Translations under genes and position numbers: made by a program
Shown here: in pieces, positions 23,526 to 35,839 of the stretch
Layout of the letters: each line of letters starts with the position of its first letter
How positions within the stretch are numbered: the stretch's first letter is position 1
Assembly: GCF_000524195.1 (NCBI RefSeq)
Contig: NW_020170430.1
Location: 63,799 to 127,798, forward strand
DNA from: Echinococcus granulosus
Taxonomy: Eukaryota > Platyhelminthes > Cestoda > Cyclophyllidea > Taeniidae
DNA: 64,000 nt
Direction of reading: 5' to 3'
The notes under the pieces: model-generated
The model's input: only the letters and a program-made list of their open reading frames with translations
The model's database searches: none
Told to the model about the DNA's origin: nothing

Positions 23526-25773
23526 TGTGAAAGTCATTTGACCCGTTAATTGGTCGTTATTTGACCCAATGAGTGAAAACATCCCAATTTATAAAATATA
23601 TCTTACAGAGTTCTGATGTGTTTCAACAAGGGCCTTTAGAATTCGCGTAACAGCACAGCCGGTCCCATTTAACTAACGAAAATCAGAAAATAAAAACAAC
23701 AGGTCGTAGTTGCATACGAAAAACTAGAAGAGTTAAAAACAACTCAACACAAGAACCTACCGTGTAAGCGTAAGGATGACGCTTCGCTGCAGAGTCCTGC
23801 TTCCAAAGGATGTTCAATCGAATAGCTTGATAATCAGTGCAGTTTGATGTGCTCGAAATCTGAACTACCAAAATACACTACTTGTGACTTTTCCTCATTC
23901 CCATGCCTGAACAACACTTGATCGGTAAACACTCCGCTGAATTGTAAGATAAAAGACCACCAAAAAATGATATCAAACAGTTCACCTGGCAGCATTCCTA
24001 AAAACTGAGGCAACAGTTATTGAATGTAAAAGGCTCCTAGGTCTAAACATGACTGCACTAAGGACATGCCACAAATACCGTTACCTCCCCAAATATTCCT
24101 TCACCGGGCATAAGCGCCTCGATGTCAATTTTTCGATGAGCAGAGTTACCGAGCTCGCTTGTGGGCATCTCCAGGACACTGGAGAAGAGTTAAAAAATAA
24201 TCTCATTCAGATAATTCACATCCAAAGAACAATTATTTTAGGACTAATAATACCAAAGAAATTCCCTCTTGAAAACTAGGCACCAATCTTTAACGGCTAA
24301 CACAAACAAACCGGAAGTGTAGTTCGAGATCTGAATAGAGTTTCTTTTGGAATTCAACAATCCTTTCAAAGACCTTGTCCCCGACTTCCGGAGAGGGTTC
24401 GGTCACACAAAATATTTCCACCTAAAAACACACCTGGGCTGTTAGAAAGGACAACATCAGCATGATACAATCCAAAAGAATGACGAGAGACACACTTTGG
24501 TGAATTGATGCGTCCGATAAAGGAGAGACTCCTGTGGTGCAATCTCATGACGGAAGCAGCGGCTGACTGCACAGAAGAACTCCGCCTCGGCGGTCCCCAC
24601 CTCACCAAACACACGGTTCGCACAGAATGCTGCCAGTGCCATCTCTGCTGTCCCCGACAGAGAGAATAGGGTTCCATTGCCAACACCACTTCCCTTTCGT
24701 TCGGCAATATTGAATATCTGTAGACAGAGGTGTCTACAACTTAGAGTATCGTTCAGCGGCCCAAGGACAGACAGCCAGACCATGAATTGCAGCCAATTTT
24801 CAAATGAAAAGTTTCATAAGCAAAAAAAGCCAAATCAGATACCTGGTTCCTATCACCAGTGGTGGGAAACCCGCAGCGTTGGATGACAGAAGAGAGGAGA
24901 AGGTCAGGAACCGCGATAAGTTGGAATCCGGCTTCGCGGGTCCGATTAAGGGTGAGTTGGAGCAAGGCGGCTTCAAGGACGGCAAGGCTATCGTAGAAAG
25001 CATAGGCGCGGGAACCGCAACCAGCCACAAGCGCTCCCGACGACCTCAGCGTTCCATGTCCTGTTCTACGAGCTCGATTTCCGCATCTGTGGGGAACGAC
25101 TTCGTTCGACAGTAAGTCAACCTCGTTCTTCGGTTGTGATACTTCAAAATAAGGTACAACAATAGTGCAATTACTTGTTCTGCCTAAGCGGAGAAATGAG
25201 GAAGTTTAAAAGCGTACGCACTAAGTTTTGGTGAACCATGGAGATGGAGAAGTCGAAACTTGCTGGGATCTCCTACGGGCTACAAATGAAGAGGTGCATA
25301 GTTATAATGAAGAGTGATGTACTCACTGTACTTGGGTGGCTAAAATTCGGTAATGAAAGGTAGAGATGCTCTATCCTAGACTGGAGATCTTTTTCGCCGT
25401 TTTGAAGGCGCTGATAAAGTGAAAGCTAAAATGTGGAAGGCAAAAGAATTAAAGCAAATTCCACACGAAGGGATGCAAGTTGGGGAGACTCGACACCTAC
25501 CATTTCGTCTAAATTCGCCTCGGAATTTCGCTCAATCAGGTTCTGGCGCATGCGTTGAATGAACTTGGCACAGCCCAATTGGTGGAAATCACCCTTCGTG
25601 CCCTGCACGAAGGGTGATAATACGGAGGCAAAGAAACGGCGACCACCACTTGGACTCCAGATATTCCCTGCCGCAGCCCGGAAAATCGACTGCACAACTG
25701 ACAGAATTGTACCGGAGTGCTTAAATTCGATATAAACAGCAGATAGGAATTAACACATCTCAGCGATACTCAT
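23255..25773 (-). CDS. SARS2: Seryl-tRNA synthetase, probably mitochondrial
   Basis: Charges tRNA-Ser; a class II synthetase, resembling the animal mitochondrial enzyme. Phase-consistent exons on the minus strand: 25697-25501, 25410-25327, 25279-25222, 25141-24843, 24717-24496, 24421-24312, 24178-24085, 23859-23761, 23672-23607, 23347-23255. The N-terminal part matches the tRNA-binding arm ([12 protein letters not shown]), followed by [13 protein letters not shown] and [12 protein letters not shown]. The catalytic core has [10 protein letters not shown], motif 2 around [10 protein letters not shown] and [23 protein letters not shown], and motif 3 [16 protein letters not shown]. It ends in DGSIDIP like the human C-terminal region. 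About 440 residues. The 5' end is the weak point: exon 25697 is internal. The best first exon is 25773-25755 (MSIAEM plus one base), joined by a 57-nt intron with a weak donor, GTTAAT. This gives an Arg/Ser/Ala-rich leader that fits mitochondrial import. Confidence 0.9.
23494..23523 (+). repeat. (TA)n microsatellite in a SerRS intron
   Basis: A perfect TA dinucleotide run of about 15 units between the last two SerRS exons. It is likely to vary in length. Confidence 0.95.
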
Positions 25774-25779
25774 GGTAGG

Positions 25780-26970
25780 TAGATTATGAAATTCTAGGCG
25801 AAATACACTAAAAAATACAGAGCCATAAGCTCTAAAAGCCGGCCCTTTGATGGTCAGCCTCGTGAACAAAAGATGAGCCATAAATCAATCCCACGGTACC
25901 CCTATCCAGCGCTTGTACATCAATGGTTGGAAATCTCGACTAATTTTTAGGCGTGTTTTGGATCGGAAACGATACAGGGCAGTTAATTTGATTGGTAATT
26001 AAGTTTAGACTGCCAATCAAGCGCTCAGACGCATTCACATTTTTTGACGCAGTGTCCACGGCCTCACCAACCCTTTTGCCCTCCGAAAAGTAAACTGCAA
26101 GAGGTAGGACTCAAACATCCAGTTTCCACAGATGATTCTGTCAGGAGGAAACAGCAACATCTTCAACAGCACCAATCCGTTGTGCCTCATTCTAGAGTAC
26201 ATCAAGTTTGGGTCTGGTTACACTCGCGACGATAGTATTTTTAAACACCATCAACCCACTATGTGCTCCATATTAGCTGTTGGATAGTCGTTTCAAGTTG
26301 TCTTTGATGGGTACCTACTAAAATCCTGGCATTCAGCATTTTATCCTAGATGCGGTACTTTGAGAACAGTTATCATTATAAGGATTGGATATCCATGACC
26401 GAACAGATTTTCCAAGATTATGCAAAGGAAAATTTACCTCAGTGCTTTTAATGTCCAGACTGGACCATATCAATGTCTGAATTACACTCTACCAAAATAT
26501 TCATATTCCGTGTTAGAGCGGTAAAGCACATTATTCCAGGAAGCGCTAAGCAGATGCGAGTCTAAAGAGCACACACTAAGATGCTTATTCAACAGAACCA
26601 AATACACATACAAATCCGATGCTGAGGAGCCATCACTTGAAGAGGTATGAACCAACTTAGAAACGGAAGAATGGATGCATTTTTGATCAGCTTACTGCAT
26701 CACTGCACCGCGCATTTTAAGAAAGGTGTTTTATAAAATCGGATACTCCCTGACCGTCTCCTAGTAAATTCAACACTGGGATTTGCAATTAGAACTGGGG
26801 AAGGGTATGTACTGAGAAGGTAAACAAGGTTCATAAATATAAAATTGGTAAAAAATTAAAAAATCTAGGAGGCCTCCTACAGACTAAAAAAAGCCGATTC
26901 ACCACTCCAAAAGCCGAATCAAAGAATCTAGCATTTTATTAAATTCCCTTGCAATGTACACGAAATTGAA
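25780..26970. other. Intergenic between TTC27 3' end and SerRS
   Basis: No coding region was recognised. A 63-codon plus-strand frame at 26044-26235 is Gln/Pro-rich but unsupported by splice sites or similarity. It should hold the SerRS promoter and the TTC27 3' UTR. Confidence 0.45.
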
Positions 26971-26975
26971 AAGTA

Positions 26976-29900
26976 TCATGTTGCATCACCTAAGTCATTC
27001 AGAGCAGCATTAATGGTGCCGTTAAGATCCGACAACATTTTAGTGACTGCGGCAAGTTCCTCCTGAGGCTCATTACCCACGCACTTATTAATGGCCGACT
27101 AAAATAGAGTAGAAAAAGTAAAGAGGCAAAATCGGTCCTTGAGTCATGCGAACTACCAAGTTGTTTTAGAAAGGACAATGACCTTAAGTCTTGCGATGTA
27201 CACGTTGATATTCATTCTAAGAGAGGAGAGAGCGGAAGTAATGAAGAGCTTCATCTCTGGATCTGATGTAAAGTTGTCCACGCAGCCGGTGGAAATGAGA
27301 AGCTTCGCCATGGCTTGCAGGTCCGCCAGAAGCTCCTCTCGCGCAGTCTTATTGAATTCCCAGTCCGGAGTCGCAGATCGGAGGCGGCATTGATAGGACC
27401 GTTGGATGTACTGAACCGCCTGTAAGGTTGAATATAATCTAGTAATCGGCGAATCATATTTAAAAAACGATCAATTAGTGCAGAAAAAACCAACAGTCGG
27501 TTAGGGCAAATGCCTCAAATTGCCACGAATGCAACAACATTAGAAACAAATCGTTATTTGACAACAGATGTAATAAGACAAGTGAGCAAAACCCACTCGT
27601 TGGAATTGGACAGGGCCCGCTTCAGCATTAGAATCAAGAATAAGATTCGCATAGTATCGCCAGGTGTCCGCATCCGAGGGGTTCTGGAAAACAGAGGCGT
27701 AAAAAGTAACAGCCACAAACTGGTAGGGAACGGAAAGGACCAGTCAAACTCACGGTAGCCGTGACGCGACCAAAGAGGGTGAGGAGGTCTTTGCGGTACC
27801 TAGCAGCGCCGCAGTTCTTGCTGTCCGGTAGGTTTTCAGACACCGCCTTTGTGAGCATGCCCAGAACCTGCGAGTCGATGTGCTTTTGGCGCAGGTCAAT
27901 CAGGCGATGGTAGGCGCTGATCACGTCCCCAAAGGAGCCCTCATCCATACCAACCTGAAGCAGAGGCAGCGAGCCCTCTCTTTCAAGAACATATTCTACG
28001 CTGACGTCCAGGAGAAAGATGGTGGTAAATGGAACACAACACTGACCAGCAAAATGTTCTCCCAAATTCTCCATGAATCGAAGTTCCATTTGGTAGCCTC
28101 TTTCAGCAAGGCCAATGACTGTGCTCTAAAGTAGATAGGCGAGTAAAACTGATAAAGCTGTCTTTAACCGCGTACGTGCGTTAATTTCGTGGAAATTTGA
28201 TAGAAAACGGTCACCAATTTTTATTCTCACTACTAGTAGAACCCAACCAGCGTACCTTCTACGGTTTGCAAAATGAATATCGATCACAAAGACACCTCAC
28301 CTGCGTCCACTAAAGATCACCGCGCTTGCCAAATTGTTCCAGGCTTCGAAATTCTGGAATGAAATAAATCTCCATTAAAATGAATTAACTGAGTGTTCTG
28401 GCACTATTTGTAAGGACAGAAAACTACCGACCCCTACCCATTTCGGCTCGGGAAATGCGAATACTGAATAAATAGCAATTTTTTTGGGAAAAAAACAATG
28501 AGCATAACTTAAACGTTAAACGACTCTTAAAATCTAGAACTTACATCAGGTTCAAGTGCGACACAATATCTGAAGGCTCTTTCAGCCTGTGGAAAGTCGT
28601 GTAGTTGAAGATAACAGCAACCGAGTGTAAACCAGAGGTTGACCTTGTTTAGGGGTGAAAATTAGGCGTGGATCGACGCAAAAACGATCACAGTATAAAA
28701 TAAATACCTGAAAACGGTTTATCTCCAGGGAAGCCTCAAAGCACTCAGCAGCCTTCTTCACATTCTACAAAATAAAATGACAGGAAAAATGCATCTTTTT
28801 TGGGAAAATGGACCAAAAACTCGCAATCAAAACACCTTGTCTTTCCTAAAAGCGTAGTATCCCAGACTGCGAACGGCTCTGGCTGATCTGTGTTTCGACA
28901 GCTCCCAAGCGGTCCTGTAGTGTGCCATGTCAGAAGTCACGTCACCAAGACAACAATAGAGTTCCGGAGTCGCACATCCACTAGCAATGCGCTCACGAAT
29001 CACCTCTTCAGCCTACGAGTGGAGTCCGATGATTAGCATTGGCAAAAGCAATTACTACTCACCAAGTCACGCTTGCCGAGTGAAGTATAGGAGTTAATAA
29101 TTTCATCCCACTGTTGCCATCGGAGATAAATATCAAGCGCGCTTTTGGTTGAGCCGATTTTGGTGAGAACACGAGCGAGCGACAGCTAATTTTGTTGTCG
29201 TAAATTCAAATACACGCACCTCTATCTGCCACTGCGATGGCATTCGGGACCAGAAAAAGTGTTGCATGCCTCTTTGTTCTGTCTCAGGTGCTGGAGAAGA
29301 AAACTGAGCTGCTATTTCTTCAAGCTGACGAATAGCCCTTTCTGTCCTGGCTAGCGACCGCCTTTCGTATGAGCCTCGTTTGAAGAGCGCTTCAGTGAGT
29401 ATGGGCCACGAAACTGCATTTTTCGGAACACTTTCTGAAGCCCCATCATCTTTTACCTTATTTTTATCCGCCCCCGCAACCGCACGAACGACGGCTGTTA
29501 CGTAAGTCAGTGACTGCTCGTCGATCAAATCGTCATGTGGATGTGAACGACGGTGCAGTTCCCTACCAATCGATGAGACGAGTTACAAGGAGACGTGTGA
29601 TAACCCACCCGCTACACAAAACAAATGCCTGTTCGGGGACCGAAAGCTTCGGATCCGCAGCTGCTGTAACATCCACGAATCTGATGAAATCCAATAAATT
29701 ATCATCCTCAAGAGGACAGACCTAAATCCAAGTCAGGACGTGAAAAGAAACCAACTTTGGGTTGAGCGGTTGAGCCATCTGATAGAGATTGAAAAGAATT
29801 TGCGGCGTCAGTTCTCTCAACAACTAAAATAAGTTGTGACAAAGGGTTCTCTTGAGCCTTGGTCCTAGTTCCGAGCTCGGCTAGAAAAAACGCATATCTA

Positions 29901-30757
29901 TGGTCTACATATATGATACCTGAAAACTGAACTTTCAGGCCCAAAAGACATTCACACAGCTCTTTAAAACGATGCGCTAAGTTGAAATCATAATAAAAGG
30001 CAGCCATGAAACAGCCCAGAAGGCAAAAGGAAAGGCAATCCTGGTCGCATCTAACAGCGAGATCATTCAGCTCAACTGACATGATATCAGAGAAAGTGAG
30101 AGTAGCTACCATGTTTCAAAAGTTCGTCGAGATCTGCCTTGATTGAAGGACAACGTGTTTCACCGTATATATTTTGGTATAGATAAGTAGATTTCATATG
30201 AATCACAGCATAAAAGAAGGCCTAAACCATAAGTTAACAAGAAATGTACCATAATTTTGGAAGACGTAATCATATGCCCGGAAAATTCTTTACAAAACCA
30301 GAGCAGGGATAGATTACGAACTAGGGGAAATGGCGTTTCACCATCGATAGATAGATACTTATAGGCCAAGTCGTCCATTTGGGAAAGGTCCAGAGGAAGG
30401 TCAGATGGAGGACCTACAAAGTTATTCTTAACGTAGGCACTTAAAAGGCACTCTAAAGCCTGTAAAGGAGCCAGTGAACTAGGTGAGGATGAAGAACAAA
30501 TGAATAAAATACATCACTGCAAGGTCCTCGATAAATTTATTGAAGTTCGGGTTCCTCATCTCTAACCGCTTAACATATTCTAGGACTGTTGGGAGGAGTT
30601 CTGTACTCTTACTCCCCATGACGTGACAATGTTCACGGCGAGTCGAATCAGATGAAGCGCCCTTTAGTGAAGCTGCTATAATCACTTGTAACAGACTTAA
30701 TAAAATGGTCACAAAAAGTTACCAATACGTGAAAGCAAAGGTCTCAACGTTGTCCAT
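26976..30757 (-). CDS. TTC27: Tetratricopeptide repeat protein 27 homologue, 18 exons, complete
   Basis: Conserved TPR protein related to the yeast protein Emw1; its molecular role is poorly defined. All 18 exons join in phase to 799 residues (human 843): 30757-30723, 30695-30518, 30459-30250, 30137-30110, 30075-29920, 29880-29722, 29663-29609, 29562-29220, 29185-29063, 29012-28836, 28764-28708, 28643-28545, 28353-28301, 28125-28047, 27954-27754, 27683-27597, 27419-27183, 27098-26976. Family landmarks: SIDGETPF near the N-terminus, then RTKAQENPLSQLIL, RTERAIRQLEEIAAQF, ELYCCLGDV, TAWELSKHRSARAVRS, LWFTLGCCYLQL, FRYCVALEPD, EAWNNLASA, WRIWEN, ISAYHRLIDLRQK and LLTLFGRVTA. Several introns are tiny (34, 39, 53 and 34 nt) and one exon is only 28 nt. 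The weakest junctions are around residues 255-285, where the family itself is poorly conserved. The gene is divergent from the beta-adaptin gene at 31.5 kb. Confidence 0.93.
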
Positions 30758-31520
30758 AATAAAAAAGGAACGTCGACGATTATACCCAAAATTCATGGAA
30801 TTTTACAAGAAAGCGTGATACTTACTTTAGGACTTCCCCATCATTTATTACAAGGTTGCAAACAAAAAATGTTTGTTGCCAACGCTGCTTAATTTGCTTT
30901 TATTTAAGATAAAGCTTTATGAACTATACTAAGTGGGCGTTTAATTACACATTTCCTACTTCAGCGATGTACGCCTAAATTTACAAGGTGATTTCCATCT
31001 AAATATAGGTAATTTTAAATTTGGAGTTTACTTTAGGCTTGTGACTTTCGATTCACTAGTAACTAGAAAAGGCATTAAGGTGAACTTCCCCTGTTTCTCA
31101 AAAGCAAGTATTTTTTACTGTTGCCCCAAATCATCTAGATTGACCACATTTACATATGTCTTGGACTGCTTTGATATTTTCATATGGTTATGTATCTGCA
31201 CTTCTTCTAGACGGGTTTCCTCGCGGGTTTCTTTGGATGAAAAATCCTCACTACAACATTGTTTTCTTATTTCCGTAAGATTTTAAAATCTAAGTTTACA
31301 TTTTGCAGTCTTTATTTTTTATTTTCCAATACAGATTGTGGCCAGGTTTGAATCAACTATCGTCATTGCGGCTCATACAATATTGTTGGAACGGTGTAAT
31401 ACTTCAGGATGCAAAACGTTGCTGCTTCTGTAACAGATACTTTCGGAAACATGAAGTACTGTTGTTGAGGTTACGTTATACCATTTCTTTAGGCCATGGT
31501 TCCAAAAAGTTACTAATCAG
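30758..31520. promoter_or_regulatory. Divergent promoter region between TTC27 and beta-adaptin
   Basis: The two genes are transcribed away from each other, with 763 bases between the TTC27 ATG and the first recognisable beta-adaptin exon. No TATA box or other clear element was identified. A plus-strand frame at 31303-31650 runs out of frame into the adaptin exon and is not credible. Confidence 0.5.
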
Positions 31521-34500
31521 GCCAAGACAACTGATTCAAAATATTTTACTACCACCAAAAAGGGTGAAATTTTTGAACTTAAAGCCGAACTACAAAGTGA
31601 GAAGAAAGAAAAGAAGAAGGAAGCGGTCAAAAAGGTTATTGCTAGCATGACCGTTGGGAAGGATGTTAGGTATCTCGCTTCATTCTGAGTTATTTCAGCG
31701 CCTTGTTTCCCGATGTGATGAATTGCATGCAAACGGACAACCTGGAACTGAAGAAACTCGTTTACCTGTACCTTATGAATTACGCCAAAACTCAACCAGA
31801 TACTTCGATAATGACCGTGAGCACGTTTGTCAGGGTGAGTTGCGTAGTAAGGAAACTATTTCTTAGGATTGTGATGACCCTAATCCATTAATTCGGGCTT
31901 TGGCGGTACGAACAATGGGTTGCATTCGCGTTGAAAAAATCACTGCATATTATTGTGATCCACTGCGAAAGTGTCTAAAGGATGAGGATCCATACGTTCG
32001 CAAAACCGCTGCAATTTGTGTAGCAAAACTCTATGACATTGATCCAACACTGGTTGAGGACAATGGGTTCCTCGAGTTACTAAAGAATCTTCTGAGTGAT
32101 AGCAATCCTATGGTTGTTACGAATGCCGTAGCTGCGATTTCTGAAATATTAGAGACAACGCAGTCGGATGCGGCTATAAACCTTTTGAAAATTGATCAGC
32201 AGATTGTAAATAAGCTGCTGACGGCATTGAATGAGTGTAACGAGTGAGTTCTCATTGTCAATGACTGTGGCCCCTGATCATTTTCGCAGTTACACTCGTG
32301 TAAACTACGGTTCTTCTTTCTAGATGGGGTCAGGTTTTTATTCTCGACGCCATTACGGAGTACACTCCTTCAGATGAGCGGGAGGCTCGTGGTATTATTG
32401 AGCGAGTCATGCCCCGTCTACAGCATGCCAACGCAGCAGTTGTCCTGTCTGCAGTCAAGGTGATCATTCGCACCCTCAGTTTCATTGATCCGGTGTCTGA
32501 TTTAGCCCAGACCACCTCCAAAAAATTGGCACCTCCTCTGGTGACTCTACTCTCTGCTGAGCCCGAGATTCAGTACGTAGCTCTGCGAAACATAAACCTT
32601 ATCTCTCAAAAGAATAAGGACCTTCTCAAACAGGAAATCAAGGTGATCCAATACTTTCGTATCTTATTCCTTGTCTTCCAGGCCTTTTTCGTAAAATACA
32701 ATGACCCGATTTACGTGAAGTTGGAAAAACTCGATATCATGATCAGACTAACAAATCAGGCAAACATCGCTCACGTTCTCGCTGAATTGAAGGAATATGC
32801 AAAGGAAGTGGATGTAGATTTTGTGCGCAAGGCTGTGCGCGCTATTGGACGGTGTGCCATCAAGGTTGAGGCGTCTGCTGAACGCTGCGTCAGCACATTA
32901 GTTGAGTTGATAAATACCAAGGTCAATTATGTCGTTCAAGAAGCTATTGTCGTCATAAAAGTAAATCACCTGTGCTTTTTATCGGCTTCATCTTTACTAG
33001 GATATTTTCCGTAAGTATCCCAACAAGTATGAGAGCATTATTGCTAATCTTTGTGAAAATTTGGATACTTTGGATGAACCAGAAGCCCGAGCCTCAATGA
33101 TTTGGATTATCGGCGAGTACGCAGAACGTATTGACAACGCTGACGAGCTTCTGCAATCCTTTTTGGATGGGTTTCATGATGAAAACACTCAAGTTCAACT
33201 CCAGCTTCTCACAGCTACTGTAAAACTGTTTTTGAAGAGACCCTCTGACACCCAGGTACGTAGATCTAAGTCTCCTCAGTCGGCTTTTGTATCGCCTTAA
33301 ATTTCTAATGTACGTGTTTGTAATCCTTGTAGGAACTTGTTCAAAATGTCCTGGGTTTGGCCACTTTGGAATCAGATAATCCTGACTTGCGCGATCGTGG
33401 CTATATTTATTGGCGTCTTCTGTCGACTGACCCCACTGCAGCGAAGGAGGTCGTTCTTGCGGAGAAGCCGTTGATCTCTGAGGAGACTGACTTGCTTGAA
33501 CCCTCCCTATTAGATGAATTGATTTGCAACCTTGGCAGTTTAGCCAGCGTCTACCATCAGCCCCCGAGCGCATTTGTAGAGGGCAAGCATATCTCGAGAA
33601 AGCACCTCTTTGCCACTTCAGCAGCTGCTAGTAAAGCCGGTGAGGCTGGCGGACTGCAGCAACCTACTACTACGGTCATTCCTACCCAAGAGACATTGAT
33701 AGGAGATCTCTTGGATATCGATGCTGTGCCGAACACATCGATGGCACCACCAGTTGGCTACACAGGTACTCCTATCCCTGGGATCGACGTGGAAGCACCG
33801 GATCTCCTTGGTGACGGTCTTGACGACCTCCTTCCTGGTGTCCCTCCGAAAACTTCCGCTGCGGCACCAACGGGTAAGTAGGAAGCCCCTTACTTGGGTC
33901 TGCTATCTGTGTTCTTGAATTTAATTAAGCCTTTTCATAATTTACAAAGGTGCGTCTGAGTCCACCGCTGATGCGCTGGCGGATATTTTTAGAGGGATGA
34001 GTGCAGGTAGTGGGGTATCCTCAACTTTCACCGTTCCCGCTAGCCACGATCTTGCCTCCATTGTGATGACTCCTGCCGCCTCTTCTGCCTACGTTCCACC
34101 GCCTACCACATGGTTGGAGTCCTCGCGGGGCAAGGGTCTTGAGATTGCAGGTACATTCAGTGTGAGCCCCTCCACCAATCAACCTCAGATGGAACTCACC
34201 TTCACGAATAACGCGCTTTCTCCTATGACCGGATTCGCGATCCAGTTCAATAAGAACAGTTTCGGACTGGCTCCCGCTCAATCTCTCAATGTGCCCAGCC
34301 CTCTGCAACCCAAGCAGTCGGCTAAAGTGATACTACCTTTAGGATTCGGCAATCAGGTTGTGAAGGTGGATCCACTTATGAACTTGCAGGTGGGTGTGCC
34401 AATTTTTTCAATTTTTTCCCAAACCTTTATGTTCACTTTTGGCACAGTACAGTGGTATTTTTGCGCATCAATCTGCAGTCCAATTAAATTCTTTTTTTAT

Positions 34501-35839
34501 TTAGTAGCAGTAATGACAGCAATAATTTGCAGTTTTCATTATCAGAATAGTATTTCAATAGTTTTTTGCAATAGCAGCTCTTTTGAAAGCAAATAGGTCT
34601 TGCTTTTGATATAATTGGTTTCTTTAAATAATTCAACCCTTCAGTTTACCCCTGTTTTTACCGATTCAATCATGAGTTTTGGTCGTTTATCGAGATACCT
34701 GGGTTTATCAAATGTTTTTTGGTGTTTCATACAAATAAAAGCTGCACAGGGCACTAGTTTGAATGCTGATGACATTTTCCAATAGGCTGGATCTCCTAAG
34801 TATTATACCTGTTTGAGTTAGAGGTATGTGCCTAATAAGCCGAATAATGCCTTTTTTAGAACGCGCCCTTCTAGGTTTTGCGTGCATTTCACCTTTACCT
34901 TTTAAGTACATGGCCGTCATTAAGACATTTCATGCTTATCTTGCCGAGGGAGATGGAGCTCGCCTTTTTATTTGTAGTTTGACTCGCTGATGACCGCCGC
35001 TTTTTGTTGCCTTAAAGGTGGCAGTGAAGAACAATGTGGACGTCTTCTACTTCGCCTGCCTCGTGCCCATCCACGTGCTCTTCACAGCGGCGGGAGAGAT
35101 GGAGAAGATGGTTTTCCTCGCCACTTGGAAGGACATTCCCGCTGAAAACGAGCAGCAATTCGTTCTCACTCCCCTCTCTCTGGATGCGGGTGTGTTACCA
35201 CAGCTTCTTACAAAAGCGTAGTCCTTCGGTCGTGCCCTAATCGGCCCAACCCTTGTCCGGTTCGATTAATGAAAGGCACCCTGTGACAACGCGCTATAAA
35301 TTTGCTTCGTGTCCAGTTTTAATTATTTTTAAGCTAGCTTTTTCAAAAACAGCTAAGAGATTTGTATCTCTCTTTAGGTATATAAATCTTTCTCTTTTAT
35401 CATTTTTTGCTCTTGAATCTCTATTTTCTGTCTTGCGGTGCAGTTATTCCTAGTGTTGTAGATGCCTGTTCACAGAAATTGCGCAACAATAATGTCTTCA
35501 CCATTGCCAAGCGCAACGTCGATGGGCAGGATATGCTCTACCAGTCGATCAAGCTGTGCAACGGAATCTGGGTTTTGGCAGAACTGAAAATTCAACCTGG
35601 CAATCCGTCCTACACAGTGAGTGCTCCTGTCTTCCTTTCTCAGTGATATAACCTCATATTTGTTAAAATAATCACATTTTGGCATTTTATTGAGCTGATG
35701 CCTTCGAACTTTGATCATGCGACCTTTTTCTTACCCCTATCCCATTGTTTTCTTTGCTTTCTAGTTGTCTCTGAAATCGCGGGAAATGGATGTGCACCCC
35801 TATGTGAGGGAGGCATTCCACGGAATTCTCTCCAATTAA
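31521..35839 (+). CDS. AP2B1: Beta-adaptin, large subunit of AP-1/AP-2 clathrin adaptor
   Basis: Links clathrin to cargo membranes at the plasma membrane or trans-Golgi; many invertebrates share one beta subunit between AP-1 and AP-2. Exons: 31521-31669, 31699-31834, 31867-32243, 32324-32642, 32682-32960, 33001-33255, 33333-33873, 33950-34389, 35018-35189, 35444-35616, 35765-35839. They are in phase throughout and encode 971 residues. The trunk starts [20 protein letters not shown] and carries the conserved [39 protein letters not shown] and [17 protein letters not shown]. The Ala/Pro-rich hinge contains LLDID, which fits the clathrin box L-phi-x-phi-D/E. The ear domain ([34 protein letters not shown]) is complete. 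Introns 1 and 2 are only 29 and 32 nt. The first recognisable exon follows a splice acceptor and has no ATG, so the start lies in a missing upstream exon or comes from a spliced leader. Confidence 0.95.

Noticed and set aside
24366..24707. 113-codon minus-strand frame within SerRS
   Set aside because: It overlaps SerRS exon 5 in another register; the synthetase motifs are read in the neighbouring frame.
31303..31650. 115-codon plus-strand frame ahead of beta-adaptin
   Set aside because: It enters the adaptin exon in the wrong frame. The conserved protein is read in another register.
33094..33573. 159-codon minus-strand frame
   Set aside because: It lies antisense to conserved beta-adaptin exons 6 and 7 and has no recognisable content.
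35259..35275. GGTTCGATT resembling a tRNA B box
   Set aside because: No matching A box, acceptor stem or cloverleaf around it; it lies in an adaptin intron.
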